From Ceratorhiza oryzae-sativae (lineage: Eukaryota > Basidiomycota > Agaricomycetes > Cantharellales > Ceratobasidiaceae), in assembly GCA_030998015.1 (NCBI GenBank), contig JARWMV010000246.1, positions 186,001 through 250,000 of the forward strand: DNA of 64,000 nt, in the 5' to 3' direction. Shown one piece after another: positions 49,154 through 60,230 of the stretch. The notes beneath the pieces are model-generated. The model was not told the origin of the DNA. It saw only the letters and a program-made list of their open reading frames with translations, and ran no database searches. Position numbers and translations under genes: made by a program. Positions within the stretch are counted from its first letter, which is position 1. Each line of letters opens with the position of its first letter.

Positions 49154-49972
49154 ATGAGCATTCTACGCCCATTCCGAGCTACTGATCTCTTTAGTTTCAA
49201 TAATATGCGAGTCCTGATGATTCGTAATCCAGCTGAAATTTATTGATGTACCTTCCAGTAACTTGGACGTGTGGACAGAAACAGTAAGCACTATACGGCT
49301 TCGACCATATCTTTTCTTGGCACTAAACGTGTGGGCTAGTACAGTATTTCATTCTACCTCTCCTACCTCGCGAAATGGCCGGAGCTATGCGCTGCTGAGG
49401 TGTCTCCCTCAGGAAAGATGATGGGGTATGGTGAGTCTCCCATGAAAAAGGTTCAGCTAGGTGATCTCACTTTAATATGGTTGCCCAAAGTCATTGGCAA
49501 GGCAGAGGGTGTAGGCATTGAGTGGCATGGCCATGTCACAGCTATTACAGTTGCTCCAGAATACCGCCGACTGTCTGTTGCACGGAAAATGATGGATTAT
49601 CTAGAAGCTATATCGGAAGAGCTCCACAACGGTAAGTGAACTAATCCTTATTCATTAGCTATGGCTGAACTAAGCGCGGATAGGTTATTTCGTCGATCTT
49701 TACGTGCGGTGTAGCAATCATGTTGCCATCAAAATGTACGAAGGGATGGGTTACTCTGTGTATCGGAGAGTAAAAGAGTACTACGTTGTCCAACTACCAG
49801 ACAACCCGGACGACGAGGACGCTTTTGGTTAGTCGACCTCCTGAGGTTGGTACTAATTTCTCAACCAAGCCTTTTGGTAGATATGCGAAAGCCTCTTTCG
49901 CGCGACACAGTGCGACGCTCAGTTCGGAATAACGGGCGAGATATTATTGTCAGTCGGGATTCCGTCTCTTAA
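49154..49972 (+). CDS. NAA20: NatB catalytic subunit, N-alpha-acetyltransferase 20
   Basis: Acetylates proteins starting Met-Asp, Met-Glu, Met-Asn or Met-Gln, co-translationally, with NAA25. Blocks along the protein: MSILRPFRATDLFSFNNINL, DVWTET|YSISFYLSYLAKWPEL, EGVGIEWHGHVTAITVAPEY, RRLSVARKMMDYLEAISEEL, YFVDLYVRCSNHVAIKMYEG, MGYSVYRRVKEYYV and MRKPLSRDTVRRSVR. Length and order match the family closely. The first intron (49207-49258) begins GC; only AT|gcgagt to ccag|T gives the FNNINLD reading of the family. The acetyl-CoA motif is R-R-L-S-V-A, where most family members have Gly in place of the Ser. The stop is TAA 49970-49972. Confidence 0.93.
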
Positions 49973-50220
49973 CTGCGCGATCGTTTTTTTGGTCTACTCA
50001 GTCATCAGTCTGATTTTGCCCATATGTTTCGGCCATTGCTTTGGAAGTGGAACAACATTTGGAAACACTCACAAACATAACTCGTTAATTTCGTTGTCTG
50101 TGGTCATACACAAGGGAAAGACATCAGACAAGCCCCATGAAAAGTGCTAGTGTACAACGGCAAACAAATAGACGAATAAAGGAAATAAAATAAAATAAAA
50201 TCGTCTCAACATGCAACAGG

Positions 50221-52093
50221 TTAGACCTGATCCCATCGGCCGAGATGAGAGTCATGAGGCAAAGCAGGAGCGGTAGCGTCACTCCTTGGACTCATGCTAC
50301 TAGACATTGGACTCATCTCGAAGTCTATTTCTTTGCCTTTGCCTTTATCCACAGATGAAGGCGGGGAGGCCTCGACATCGACAACTGTCTCATGAACAGA
50401 ATACTTCTCCATCTCTGCTTCCTGCATTCGGGCAAGAATCGTCTCTTCACCACTTACGGTCCACTGTGTGAGTGTTGGGAGCGCCCGAGCGCGTCCTACC
50501 CGAGCACCATGCTCATATTTTGGCCCTGGGGATGGTTCGTGGTGACTAACTGCAGTAAGTTCAGAGCCATTGGGTGAGGAGCCTGACAATCCGCGCAGGT
50601 TGAGAAGAAGACGGGAGCCCATAACTGTTGGCATCGCAATAGCTAACCTGAATACCGCAAGACATTGAATGATTTGCATTTTGTAGATTTCCATATTTCA
50701 CTTACCCAATACCTGACTCGAGCAATCCGGGAGGAGCAAGCATCCATATAAGCGCATTCGAGAGCAATGTACAAAATATCCTTTAGTATCATTGGACATC
50801 AGCACCAAACGAGCATATTTCCACTGTAGCATTTACTCACACAGCGAAGTAAGCGACACCGTCACGAAAGAATAGCTTTATTACAGGCGTATGTGTGATC
50901 TTCGCGCGAATGTGGCCGAGTGTCTTGTACAGGGTAAGTCCGAGTAGTATCCTAGAGGGCGCTCTAGTCGAAACTCCCTAGCCTTAGATAACGAACTTAC
51001 GTCTCGAATATCTGGTACGCAGCATGAATTAAAATAAAGCCTTTCGTCTAAGTTAAAATAATTACCAGAGGCGAAATGTAGTAGGCCCAGAAGAAATCGG
51101 GCAATCCCACTGGATGACAACCTTTATACCACTGACTATATGCATCCACATTAGTGCGCAACTGCATACCCCGGCTAATGGACGTACCCAGGGCGCGCAA
51201 AAATGGTAATTCCTTGAAGTCCTAGTTGCATCAGGGCAGACCTAGAGGCTCATTCGATCAACACCAGATAGTTGTAGATCATGGGCATGCTCACATTGCG
51301 CCAATGTTACCAATGAATCCCATAATTAATAACGCCAACATCACCTTACTGCGACGATAAAGAGCGTATAACCTATGGGTGATGTAAATCTTTAGGTCAA
51401 CTATGTTTCCAACCAGAAACGTGGTGTACCGGAATATCATGATCATCTCAACCGAGGCCATCGCGGTGATACCCGCAGCTCCTTCAAAGTGAATCCACCG
51501 CCTACATCTGTAATCGACACTCAGCAATATATCTGAAGAGAGTCAACGCCTTTAACCTACACGTCGTAAGGCGCTGTACTCGTGAACACTAGCGAGAAAG
51601 TGAGGACAAGTTGCTTTCGTGAAGAGAACCTAAGCCTACCTGTAGTGTTCACTCTTCGTTTAAATAGGATCGAGGTAAGTATTCTGGGCTATTGCGATTT
51701 CAGAGAACCAAGGTTACAGCAAAGATATAGGGCCTGTGTATCTGTTCTGTATCCGGGTCAGTATCCGTTTTAGATAACCCTGCGACAAACCGGCGTACGA
51801 ATAAGAACAAAACCTTGGGCAGCGACCAAGGGGCCTTCCATATCCGTTCAACTTCTTGGTCGATCGTGATAACATGATCATAGCTAATGCGGATAGGTGA
51901 GATATGAAAAACGGAGAATGAAGCGCGGTTGCGTACAGAAGAAACATCAGGGATGCAACTATAGAAAACAATCAATTAGTTCGCAAAGGCTAAACCAGTC
52001 ACCCAACTCACTTTCACAGTAGATTGATGAGCTGGTGTCTTTCCATAAAGTTCCCAATTCATGAGCCTGTACTTCTAATGTAGAGTTTGACAT
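50221..52093 (-). CDS. DUF6533-type multi-pass membrane protein
   Basis: Multi-exon minus-strand gene. The start MSNSTLEVQAHELGTLWKDT is chosen at 52093; an in-frame ATG at 52216 would add about 40 residues. The signature spans an intron: IASLMFLLYDHVITIDQEVE followed by RIWKAPWSLPKVLFLFVRR, matching the agaricomycete DUF6533 entry (YD.L.T...E...W..PWS..K.LFL..R). Several hydrophobic segments follow (about 7 in the family). The last exon has a membrane segment, RLLLNLRGLSG, and a polar tail with VSGEETILARMQEAE, ending at 50221. The function of the family is unknown; these genes are usually numerous in agaricomycete genomes. Confidence 0.78.
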
Positions 52094-52574
52094 TTGTGTA
52101 TTTGGCGATGCCGAACTCGAGCAGCTCGTAGGCGAGACCTCGGCGAGAGAACAGAGGGAGAAGGTGTTGGTAAGAGGCGGGAACCCGACCGTGGGATTAT
52201 AGCGCGACTGGGACACGACTCCTAGATTTCAGATACAAAAGCACCCCACACAAATTTAGCTGTGGTGCCCAAAGTGCTGAAAACAATCACCGCCACGGAA
52301 GCGAGGTTGTGCGTTCAGTCGAGTCTTTTTATGGAAAGAGGGATGCGAAAGAGTGGGTCCAGCGCATGAGGTAGGAGATGGACTGGCTTAAACGTTAGTG
52401 TGTGAGAAAAGCCGGATGAATTATCCATGACCATATGATCAAATACTTCTTCAACAGGTATTGTTAGATGATGATCAGCGCTCGTAGCTCGTGTTAGTTG
52501 TCGCAGACATTTCTAGACAATTGGGACCACCGCAACAAACTCTTCCGACCTGCGCCCGTGACTCAAGTCAGACC
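52094..52574. other. Intergenic region
   Basis: About 480 bp upstream of the DUF6533 gene. No gene or site recognised. Confidence 0.4.
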
Positions 52575-52991
52575 ATGGACACTGCCATCCACGAGTGGGA
52601 AAATGACGTGAGAGCTGATTTTATCCGTTCGAGTTGAACATTCTGATACTTTAGAACAATGTTTTTGCGAACAGTGTCAGAACGGTGATATGCACGCCAC
52701 ACCATGACAAGCACCACACGACAGCGGAATGTCACCTGATCCCCACAGGCTCATGTTCACCCCCGCCGAAGAGTCCAGCTGGCAGCTCTCTTGTTGGCTG
52801 CGGTGACTTCCGATTTCAACAGCACTATGGAAGAGGACTCACTCCGTCGGGTCCCTGCAATATCCGTTGCAGCCGAGCTCATCATGCGTCACCCCCCAAC
52901 TGTTTCGGAAGGTCACCCTCTGATCGTCCGACAGCGCCCTATCACCCACTTTGATGCTAATCATCCATCGCGTAGCCTCAGTGTATGCTAG
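52575..52991 (+). CDS. Possible small unrecognised protein
   Basis: Three exons fit in phase 0: 52575-52607 (MDTAIHEWEND), 52655-52684 (NNVFANSVRT) and 52749-52991 (beginning AHVHPRRRVQLAALLLAAVT), with GT-AG introns of 47 and 64 nt. The protein would be about 95 aa. No family recognised. Three exons joining without a stop, with typical intron lengths, are mild support. The stop may instead lie in an intron, and further exons could follow. Confidence 0.35.
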
Positions 52992-53594
52992 CTTGTGATG
53001 ATTGTGATCACGCGTCCGTACCTTGTCGGTATCTGCACTCTACTCTTCTCCTGCGCCTCAGTAAACCTTTACCGGGCACCCCGCACATTCTGATATCTCC
53101 CACGACCTCTTGTACCCATCTTTCATCACTAATAGTGAGGTAGATCCAGACTCCGCAATACCACCCTTTATTTTCGCGTGACATCATTCCGGGGTGTGTT
53201 CAAGGGAGCCCAAGTCGCCTTTCTCGCGTATGAAACGCGGAGCTATGACCTTACACACTCCGGATTCTGGACAGTAGCGCCACGCTTCTCAGTCTACACG
53301 TGCTAAACACTTCCCAGTCCAGAAATGTGCGGATGTTTCTACTATTCTGGATAGCGCTCCACAGGTGTAGCATTGGTTTGCGTTCGTCGGCGCCGAGGAA
53401 GCGCTCTGCGCATGCGATTGCAATTCAGGTACGAGCTCGATGGTCTTTTGCCCACTCCGCTCATACTGATCAAAAACCAAAGACCGAGACCAAGCTCTCA
53501 GGGTTTTTTTGGTGAGCTTATAACGACTAAACTCGTTGAGGCTCTCATCGAACGATCAGGTTCCCCTTGCAACTTTTTCGCTTTTTTCTCGAGT
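52992..53594. other. Upstream region of the desaturase gene
   Basis: About 600 bp. An open frame runs in from 53373 in phase with the desaturase ATG, but the family start fits MAIPSSPMGDS better, so it is treated as leader. CT- and C-rich patches near 53020-53100. No other gene seen. Confidence 0.4.
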
Positions 53595-55377
53595 ATGGCC
53601 ATACCTAGTTCACCTATGGGGGATTCTCGTTCGACCAGTCAAGTCACACACACAACTATTTCCGGAGACACGTTTGCTCCGTTGGCTTGGTCTATGAAAG
53701 AAATCAAGGGTGCCATACCCCCCGATCTTTTTGTCAGAAACACTACACGTAGTTTCGTGTATCTCCTTCGAGACTTAGTTTTAGCAACTGCCCTTTGGAA
53801 GGCTGCCAGCCATATAGACTCATATACCGAACAAGCAAAAGGATCATATATGCTCTCTAATCTACTTCTCGAAGGATGCCGCTGGGTAGCGTGGCTAACA
53901 TAGTAGGTCCAAAAGTTACCTTGTCTACTCATATGCTAAATTCTCCATATAGCTGGTGGTTTCAAGGCTTAGTTTTTACTGGGTAGGTTATTTTGTATTT
54001 TATTTCATTTTGGCACGGCACCTCATTTGCATGGAAGAATTTGGGTAATTGGACACGAAGTAAGGCTCCACAGGCTAGCATTGCAAACTTGATCGCTGAC
54101 AGCCTGTTAGTGTGGCCACGGCGCCTTCTCCTCATCCAGACTCATCTGCGATTGATTGGCTTCGCTTTACATACGGCACTGTGGACCCCTTACTTCTCGT
54201 GGTAAGCATCGGGCTACTTTCTCTCACGAAGTAACACCTCATGTCAATCTCCCGTTAGGAAAATATCCCATCATAGGCACCACAGCAATCATGCATCAAT
54301 GGAGCGTGACGAAGTCTATGTCCCTCGAACTAGATCGGACCTAAACATCCCGTCCGTCCCGCATCATGAAATTGATTGGGAAGAAATATTCGGCGACACG
54401 CCGATATATACCCTACTACTCCTTATCAGGCAACAACTATTCGCCTTTCCAGCTTACTTACTGATGAATGTTTCCGGTGAGTTACGCTCCCTATCATGCC
54501 CCGCCAGTAGAGCTAATATCGCTGACAATAGGACAAAAAAGATACCCCCGCTTCACGAATCACTTTGATCCTAATTCGGTTATATTCAATAAAACACACC
54601 GCCGAGCTGTAATCGCCTCTAATTGTGGTATAGCTGCTATGACCTTCATAGTAACTTGGAGCTGCCAAAAGTACGGATTCGTTTCGGTACTCAAGTATTA
54701 TGGGATACCGTGGCTTGCTGTAACACATTGGTTCATCATGTGGGTCGTGGAATTAAAACCACCTAGGTCAGGACAGCTGATATATGCCTTTAGGATAACC
54801 TACCTTCATCACACAAGCCCATTTGTCCCACATTATCGGGATTCCGAGTGGTCATTCCAAAGGGGGGCGGCTGCGACCGTTGATCGGTAAGTGGGTGTAA
54901 TCCTATCCATTAAATTAGGGGGTTCGTTTACCCCTTCGAACAGTGACTTCCTGGGCTGGCAAGGTAGATTCTTCCTACACGACGGTGAGTCGAGTTGGTT
55001 GCCGATAACTACGCCAATCTAACATTACCAAGTCGCTCATTTCCATGTTGTGCACCATTTCTTCCCTCAAATGCCGTGGTGTAGGGGCGTTTCTTTACGA
55101 ACCCAGAATGTTTGCTAACATAGTGCTCTTGTATAATTAGATCACGGGGAAGAGGCGACGAGATACCTTGCTCCGTTCCTTGGGAGTCACTACATGCGGT
55201 CCTCTGAGCCAGTGTTCAAAGCACTATGGAATACGTACAACGAATGCCAATTTGTGGACGATAAGGGTATGTAATCTCTAGATCATTGATCGCACTCGTC
55301 CCACTGAGCTATTTCTAGGCGATATTGTCTTTTACAGGAACAAACGAGGAGAACTTAAACGACAAGCTGTTGCGTAA
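53595..55377 (+). CDS. Delta-12-type fatty acid desaturase, with one frame break
   Basis: Membrane desaturase that puts the second double bond into oleoyl lipids in the ER; all three His boxes are seen. Exon 1 contains LAWSMKEIKGAIPPDLFVR and a membrane segment. After YWWFQGLVFTG, box I appears split by a 51-nt intron: WVIGHE|CGHGAFSS. Box II is KISHHRHHSNHAS and box III is VAHFHVVHHFFPQMPW. Between them lie GFALHTALWTPYFSW and YLHHTSPFVPHYR. The end is GEEATRYLAPFLGSHYMRSS, then FVDDKGDIVFYRNKRGELKR. All exon joins fit except one: just after CGHGAFSSSRLICD (54150-54152) the frame must shift by one base to reach LIGFALHT. One more T in the TT run there would restore it. Confidence 0.88.
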
Positions 55378-55980
55378 CTATAATATTAATTAAAATAGCA
55401 ATACCAGGAGATTTGTGGAGACCTGTGAATTAAATTAAACGCATTGGCTGAGGTCCTCTAAATGCTTGATTTACTTGAAATTCACTACCGTAAAGCCGGC
55501 ACTACTCGGTTATGTTCCTCCACTGACTCCGGCTTGGATATTGAAATATGCCACCAGTCCCTTGTCAGTTGACCTCGCTTCTGAGGTATTTGCAGTCCCG
55601 AAGCTCAGTTGGAGCGCGGGCCATTCTACTTTTTTGTACGAATCCAGAATGTCCAATATACTTCTCTGCCACGCCCCTCGGCTATTTGATTGTTGCAGGT
55701 ATAACCGACCTACTACCACTACGGTTGAATCACTATACTGCTTTTTAATAACTGTGTCTATTCATATTGCAGCTGACACGGAGCCCCCCGCTTTTATATA
55801 CAGCAATCGTTTGGCCATCCTGTTGATGATGACTGTGGAATAATTGTACTTCTATTTCAGCCGATGGGTTGTTTATATAATTGACGTCATTCTTCGAAGC
55901 ACCTGAAAGGCTTCACTCGGCTAACTGGCGCTGCTGTACTTAAGTTGTCTGCTACGAGCTGACAATTCATTCTGCTGGCC
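55378..55980. other. Intergenic region
   Basis: About 600 bp between the desaturase and the sugar transporter. A/T-rich near 55375-55440. Overlapping short frames on both strands, none convincing. Confidence 0.4.
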
Positions 55981-58748
55981 ATGTCGTCCCCCACTAAGAA
56001 CTCCGACATCGAAAAAGATGTCCATCTTGAGGCGGTTCAAACTGACTCCCGGCCTGGAAGTGGGAATCGCTCCAATGACCAAATGGACATATCGAGCCTT
56101 AATATCCCTGACGAAGATATTGAAAGGTACAGCCCGAAACTAAGAGGCAGCAAACTTACTGGCCTTTTGGCGTTTATCGCTGGAACTGGCTTTACTTTAT
56201 TTGGATACGACCAAGGTGTACTTTCGGCGCTTCTGACAGCCGAGAAGGTATGTCACCAGTACTCGGTCTAGCTCGCAAACCTTATGAACCTGACTGCGAT
56301 AGTTTGTCGAAACATTTCCGAGCACAAGCCCGGTAAGGACGCCTTGAGATACCTTTTTTTGGCCCTTCAATAACTTGCACCTTCGCCTTCTACCACCTTA
56401 GGCGACGGGACCTAGCAATCACGCAACGCTCCAGTCTTTACTGGTAGCTATTTATGAGATTGGATGTTTAATAGGGTGAGCGGGTCCAAAGGATGTGAAA
56501 GCGGGTGAAGTCTAACGGACTTTTACCCGTCCCTCGCAGTGCCCTCTCCAACGTGAGCTCTGCCTCCACTTAAACATACATTCAAATGTCTCATAGACCA
56601 TAATAGCTTTGGGTAGGAGAGCGACTTGGACGAAGACGTACGATTGTCATAGGCGGAGTGATCATGATAATTGGGGCGATCCTGCAGGCATCAAGTTTCA
56701 GCTATTCCCAGATGCTTGTTGGTGAGCTTCGGATCGCTGGCGTCGAAGAGTAAAAGTAACAAAACTCGTGTTAGCGCGAGTAATCACAGGGCTGGGCAAT
56801 GGGCTCAACGCAAGTTCTAGGTCTCGACGTTGGCCAGTTTCCCGGAGCTAATGGATGTGTAGACTTCGACGGTTCCAGCATATCACGCTGAATGTGCTGC
56901 TCCGGAAAAACGCGGTTTTCTTATAATGATAGAGGGAAGCCTCATTACCTTTGGCATCATGATATCGTGAGTCACAGGCTCTTTTGATTTCTAAGTTTGG
57001 GAGCAGACAGTAATTTTTTGTCGCCCCCACAGCTACGTAAGTGCAACACTCAGCTTAATTGGCACCAAGTGCCAGTACTAATGAATTTATCGCGAAAGTG
57101 GATTGATTTTGGATTGTAAGTTTATTATATTGCCATGGGAGCGCATATATTCTCACTTATGCGTAGCTTCTTTGTGAAATCATCGTCTGCACAATGGAGA
57201 GCCCCTATTGCGCTGCAGATAGTGTTCGCCCTCGTCATGATATTTGGGATTGGATTCTTGCCCGATTCCCCCCGTTGGTAAGTCGCTCGATTCGAGGTAC
57301 TACAGGTCGGTTTGAACTAGCCGTACAATAGGTTAGTAAACCAAGGGCGGTACTCCGAGGCTATAGCAGTTATTTCGGCTCTGGAAGACAAGCCACATAC
57401 GCACGCGGATGTACAAAGGACTTTTCTCGCTATTCGGGAAGCAGCTCTTGCGGAACACACGACGTCGAAGGATGCGGCGTCAAACAAACTCGAACTTAAA
57501 GAGCTTTTACACGGGGGAAGATCGCAGAATTTCCGTCGTGCCACCCTCGGAGTTGTAAACCAGGCGTTTCAGCAAATTACTGGGATTAATCTTATTACAT
57601 AGTGAGTCAGACACCTGGCAGTTGTATCCGTGGCCAGTCGCCTAATACCCTTTAGTTATGCTGTGAGCAGTTTCCCAGGTCCGAAGTGCAGACTCAACAT
57701 TAATCAAATTCTTGCCAGACCCTGCTATTTGAGCGCCTTGGTATTGATGACCTTAAATCAAGAATTCTAGCAGCTTGCAATGGTGGGTATAAGTAATAAC
57801 TCATTGTACATGATACCTAACATTCATTCTAGGTACCGAGTACTTCTTAGCTAGCCTTATCGCTATTTGGCTAGTCGAGAGGGCTGGGCGGCGTAGGCTA
57901 ATGCTCTTCGTACGTACCCCTACCCTACTCGACTACACAACTTAATCATACCTCGAATCTACAGGGGGCTACGGGTCAATGCATCACCATGGTCTTGTTG
58001 GCCGTGCTTGGTAGCATCGATAAGTCTTCGACAAACATCGCTTCAGCGGTCCTTCTTTTCGTTTTCAACTCGTTCTTTGCCGTCGGTTGGCTCGGGATGG
58101 TGTGTATCTCGCCAAATATCCGGAAATTCTATTTGAACACACAGCTCCCAGACGTGGCTGTATCCGGCTGAGATAACACCACTAAGAATTCGCCAGCCCG
58201 CAAACGCCCTGTCCACAGCCTCCAATTGGTGAGTTGCAGTATCGGTCTACCAGGGCTAGATTTGTTGGACTAAACCCGATAATATTTAATTCAGGGCCTT
58301 TAATTTCATGGTGGGTTAAGCCTGCACTTCTTGTGAGGACATGTCTCAATAGATTGTATAGGTAGTCATGGTCACTGGACCAGCATTCCAGAACATAGGA
58401 TACCATACGTACACAGTATTTGCTTGCTTGAATGCCTTCATCATTCCAATTGTCTACTTCTTCTTCCCGGAGACAGCTGGAAAGTCACTAGAAGGTGCGT
58501 TTGGTCATCAGAGCGCAGGGCATAGACTGACGAAATGTACTTGAATTGGCCCAGACATGGATGTCGTTTTCGCTCAAGCATACAACGAAGGGGCTTCTCC
58601 TGTTGCTGTATCTTTGCGAAAGAATCTCCCGCTCGCGGGTTCGGCGGAAGCGGACGAAATTCTGGGTTTTGGCTTGAGAAACCGCCGAGACGGATTCCCT
58701 CAAAACCAGGACAACCAGACGATGCAATCGGGAGGCGAAAAACATTAG
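55981..58748 (+). CDS. MFS sugar (hexose-type) transporter
   Basis: Sugar/H+ symporter of the plasma membrane by family. A 60-residue polar N-terminus leads to helix 1 (LTGLLAFIAGTGFTLFGYDQ GVLS). The loop signature is GERLGRRRTIVIGG. Further features are ARVITGLGNG, TVPAYHAECAAPEKRG before helix 5, SPRWL in FGIGFLPDSPRWL, the helix 7 signature VNQAFQQITGINLITYY, LVERAGRRRLMLFGA, GMTWLYPAEITPLRIR (after a 52-nt intron) and PETAGKSLEDMD. The C-terminal tail is Asn/Gln-rich and polar. Introns near 50-60 nt throughout; start ATG at 55981. The substrate is not evident. Confidence 0.9.
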
Positions 58749-60230
58749 TAAAACTGGCTTCGGGAGGTCTTTGTACATGAAAAATAGGCTTATCCGGGGG
58801 ATGAAATAACTATTCGGTTGTCTAGTAGCCTCCTTGCCTGTCACCCAGGTATAAAAAAAGAACGTCAATTTTATATCAGTGTTACGTAGCTTTGAAACCT
58901 ACCCAAATCAGCGATATCAACGTACGAAAAGCGCCATGGTGCATCCAGTGCAAGATGTATTAATTATCAAGCGCGCATATAGCTAGTCATATAGCTGTGT
59001 GTTTTGAACATTTATCGGGTTCAGGTGGTCCGAAAGCGGACTTTAGTTCATTCGGTGCTTTGTCGCTGCTACATTGTAAGGATCACAACCTTTGTGGTTA
59101 CTCGTATTTATGCACTGAGCTCTGGCCCTCTGAATAACACGGCAGCAAGTAACTTCATGTATTTAAGTGATGTGATTGATACAGGCCAACCCAGTAACCA
59201 AATTGGTGTCTGCGCTACCTTAGAAATGGACGCAACAATAAAGAGCGGAAATCCATAAACCGGGGTTGAGTAAGCCCACCGCTCGAAGCTCTCAAGGACT
59301 TTACGTATCGCGCAAGAGACACCATGCGACTGATGCCTGAGTCCCACGTTAGTCCCAGCTGGTGGGGAAGATAGTAATTTTTGACACTGGGCAAGGTAAG
59401 TAAGTACCAGTCGGTCATACCGGCGACTTATACGGCTGAAGTAACGTGCTAGGGCTAACTGGGTTTGATGGGAAACATTGGCCCGTGCAGTGCCTTCGCT
59501 TGCCTTGATTATAAGATTAGTCAAGTGCACTGTAAGTATTGCAATAGGTTGTGTGAGGCTGGGTAGCATTGGAAGTTCGCCCAGGTGTGATGGGTACAGG
59601 TGATTTTGGCACTCGAACGCGTACATCCCTGCAGAACGTTCTTTCGCGTCGCCTGGGCTGATGAGCAATGGGGCCCGAATAATCCCATCAGCAAGCATAT
59701 GATCGCCAGCGGCCCTAGTTGATGCTGAGCGATCGAGAAATCGGCCCGTTCCAAACTGTAGAAACGCATCTCGCTAAACCAAAAAAATGGGAACAAATTC
59801 CCCAACAGTGTTGGGTAAACAAAACCACCTGGCCGGACAATAAAGTCACCGTGCTGCGGTCAACCACGAGCCCCGTGGGACCTCGTGGAAATAAAGCGAG
59901 ATAAATGCGATTTGTACACTTCAACCCAACGGAAGATCGATCATTTGATTGGCGATGTCTGGATCATCCGTTTTGTTTCCTTTACTAGTCCTAGGTTGGG
60001 CACAGCTTTGACTTGATGTGGCCGGCAGAGCGAGGTTTCCAGCCCAAAATTGTTCACGTCGTAGAGTGCTATTGTCGTCGGGACAAATGATATGGCGTTG
60101 CAAAACTGGAGGCGTCACGCCTGGATTGGGTACGAGGACTCTCGGGTGCCTCACAGCCGCCAAGTGCTCAACAATAGTAGACCAACTCGTCCCGGCTCTA
60201 CGTGCCTCGCCATATCACATTAGCAGCTTT
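58749..60230. other. Intergenic region with an unconvincing open frame
   Basis: About 1.5 kb between the hexose-type transporter and the sucrose-type transporter. A minus-strand frame of 196 codons (59698-59108) is longer than most noise here but shows no family signal, start context or splice structure. A decayed gene is possible. Confidence 0.3.

Noticed and set aside
59108..59698. 196-codon minus-strand frame
   Set aside because: Long for noise, but no family features, no promoter or splice structure seen; kept only as a mention within the intergenic entry.
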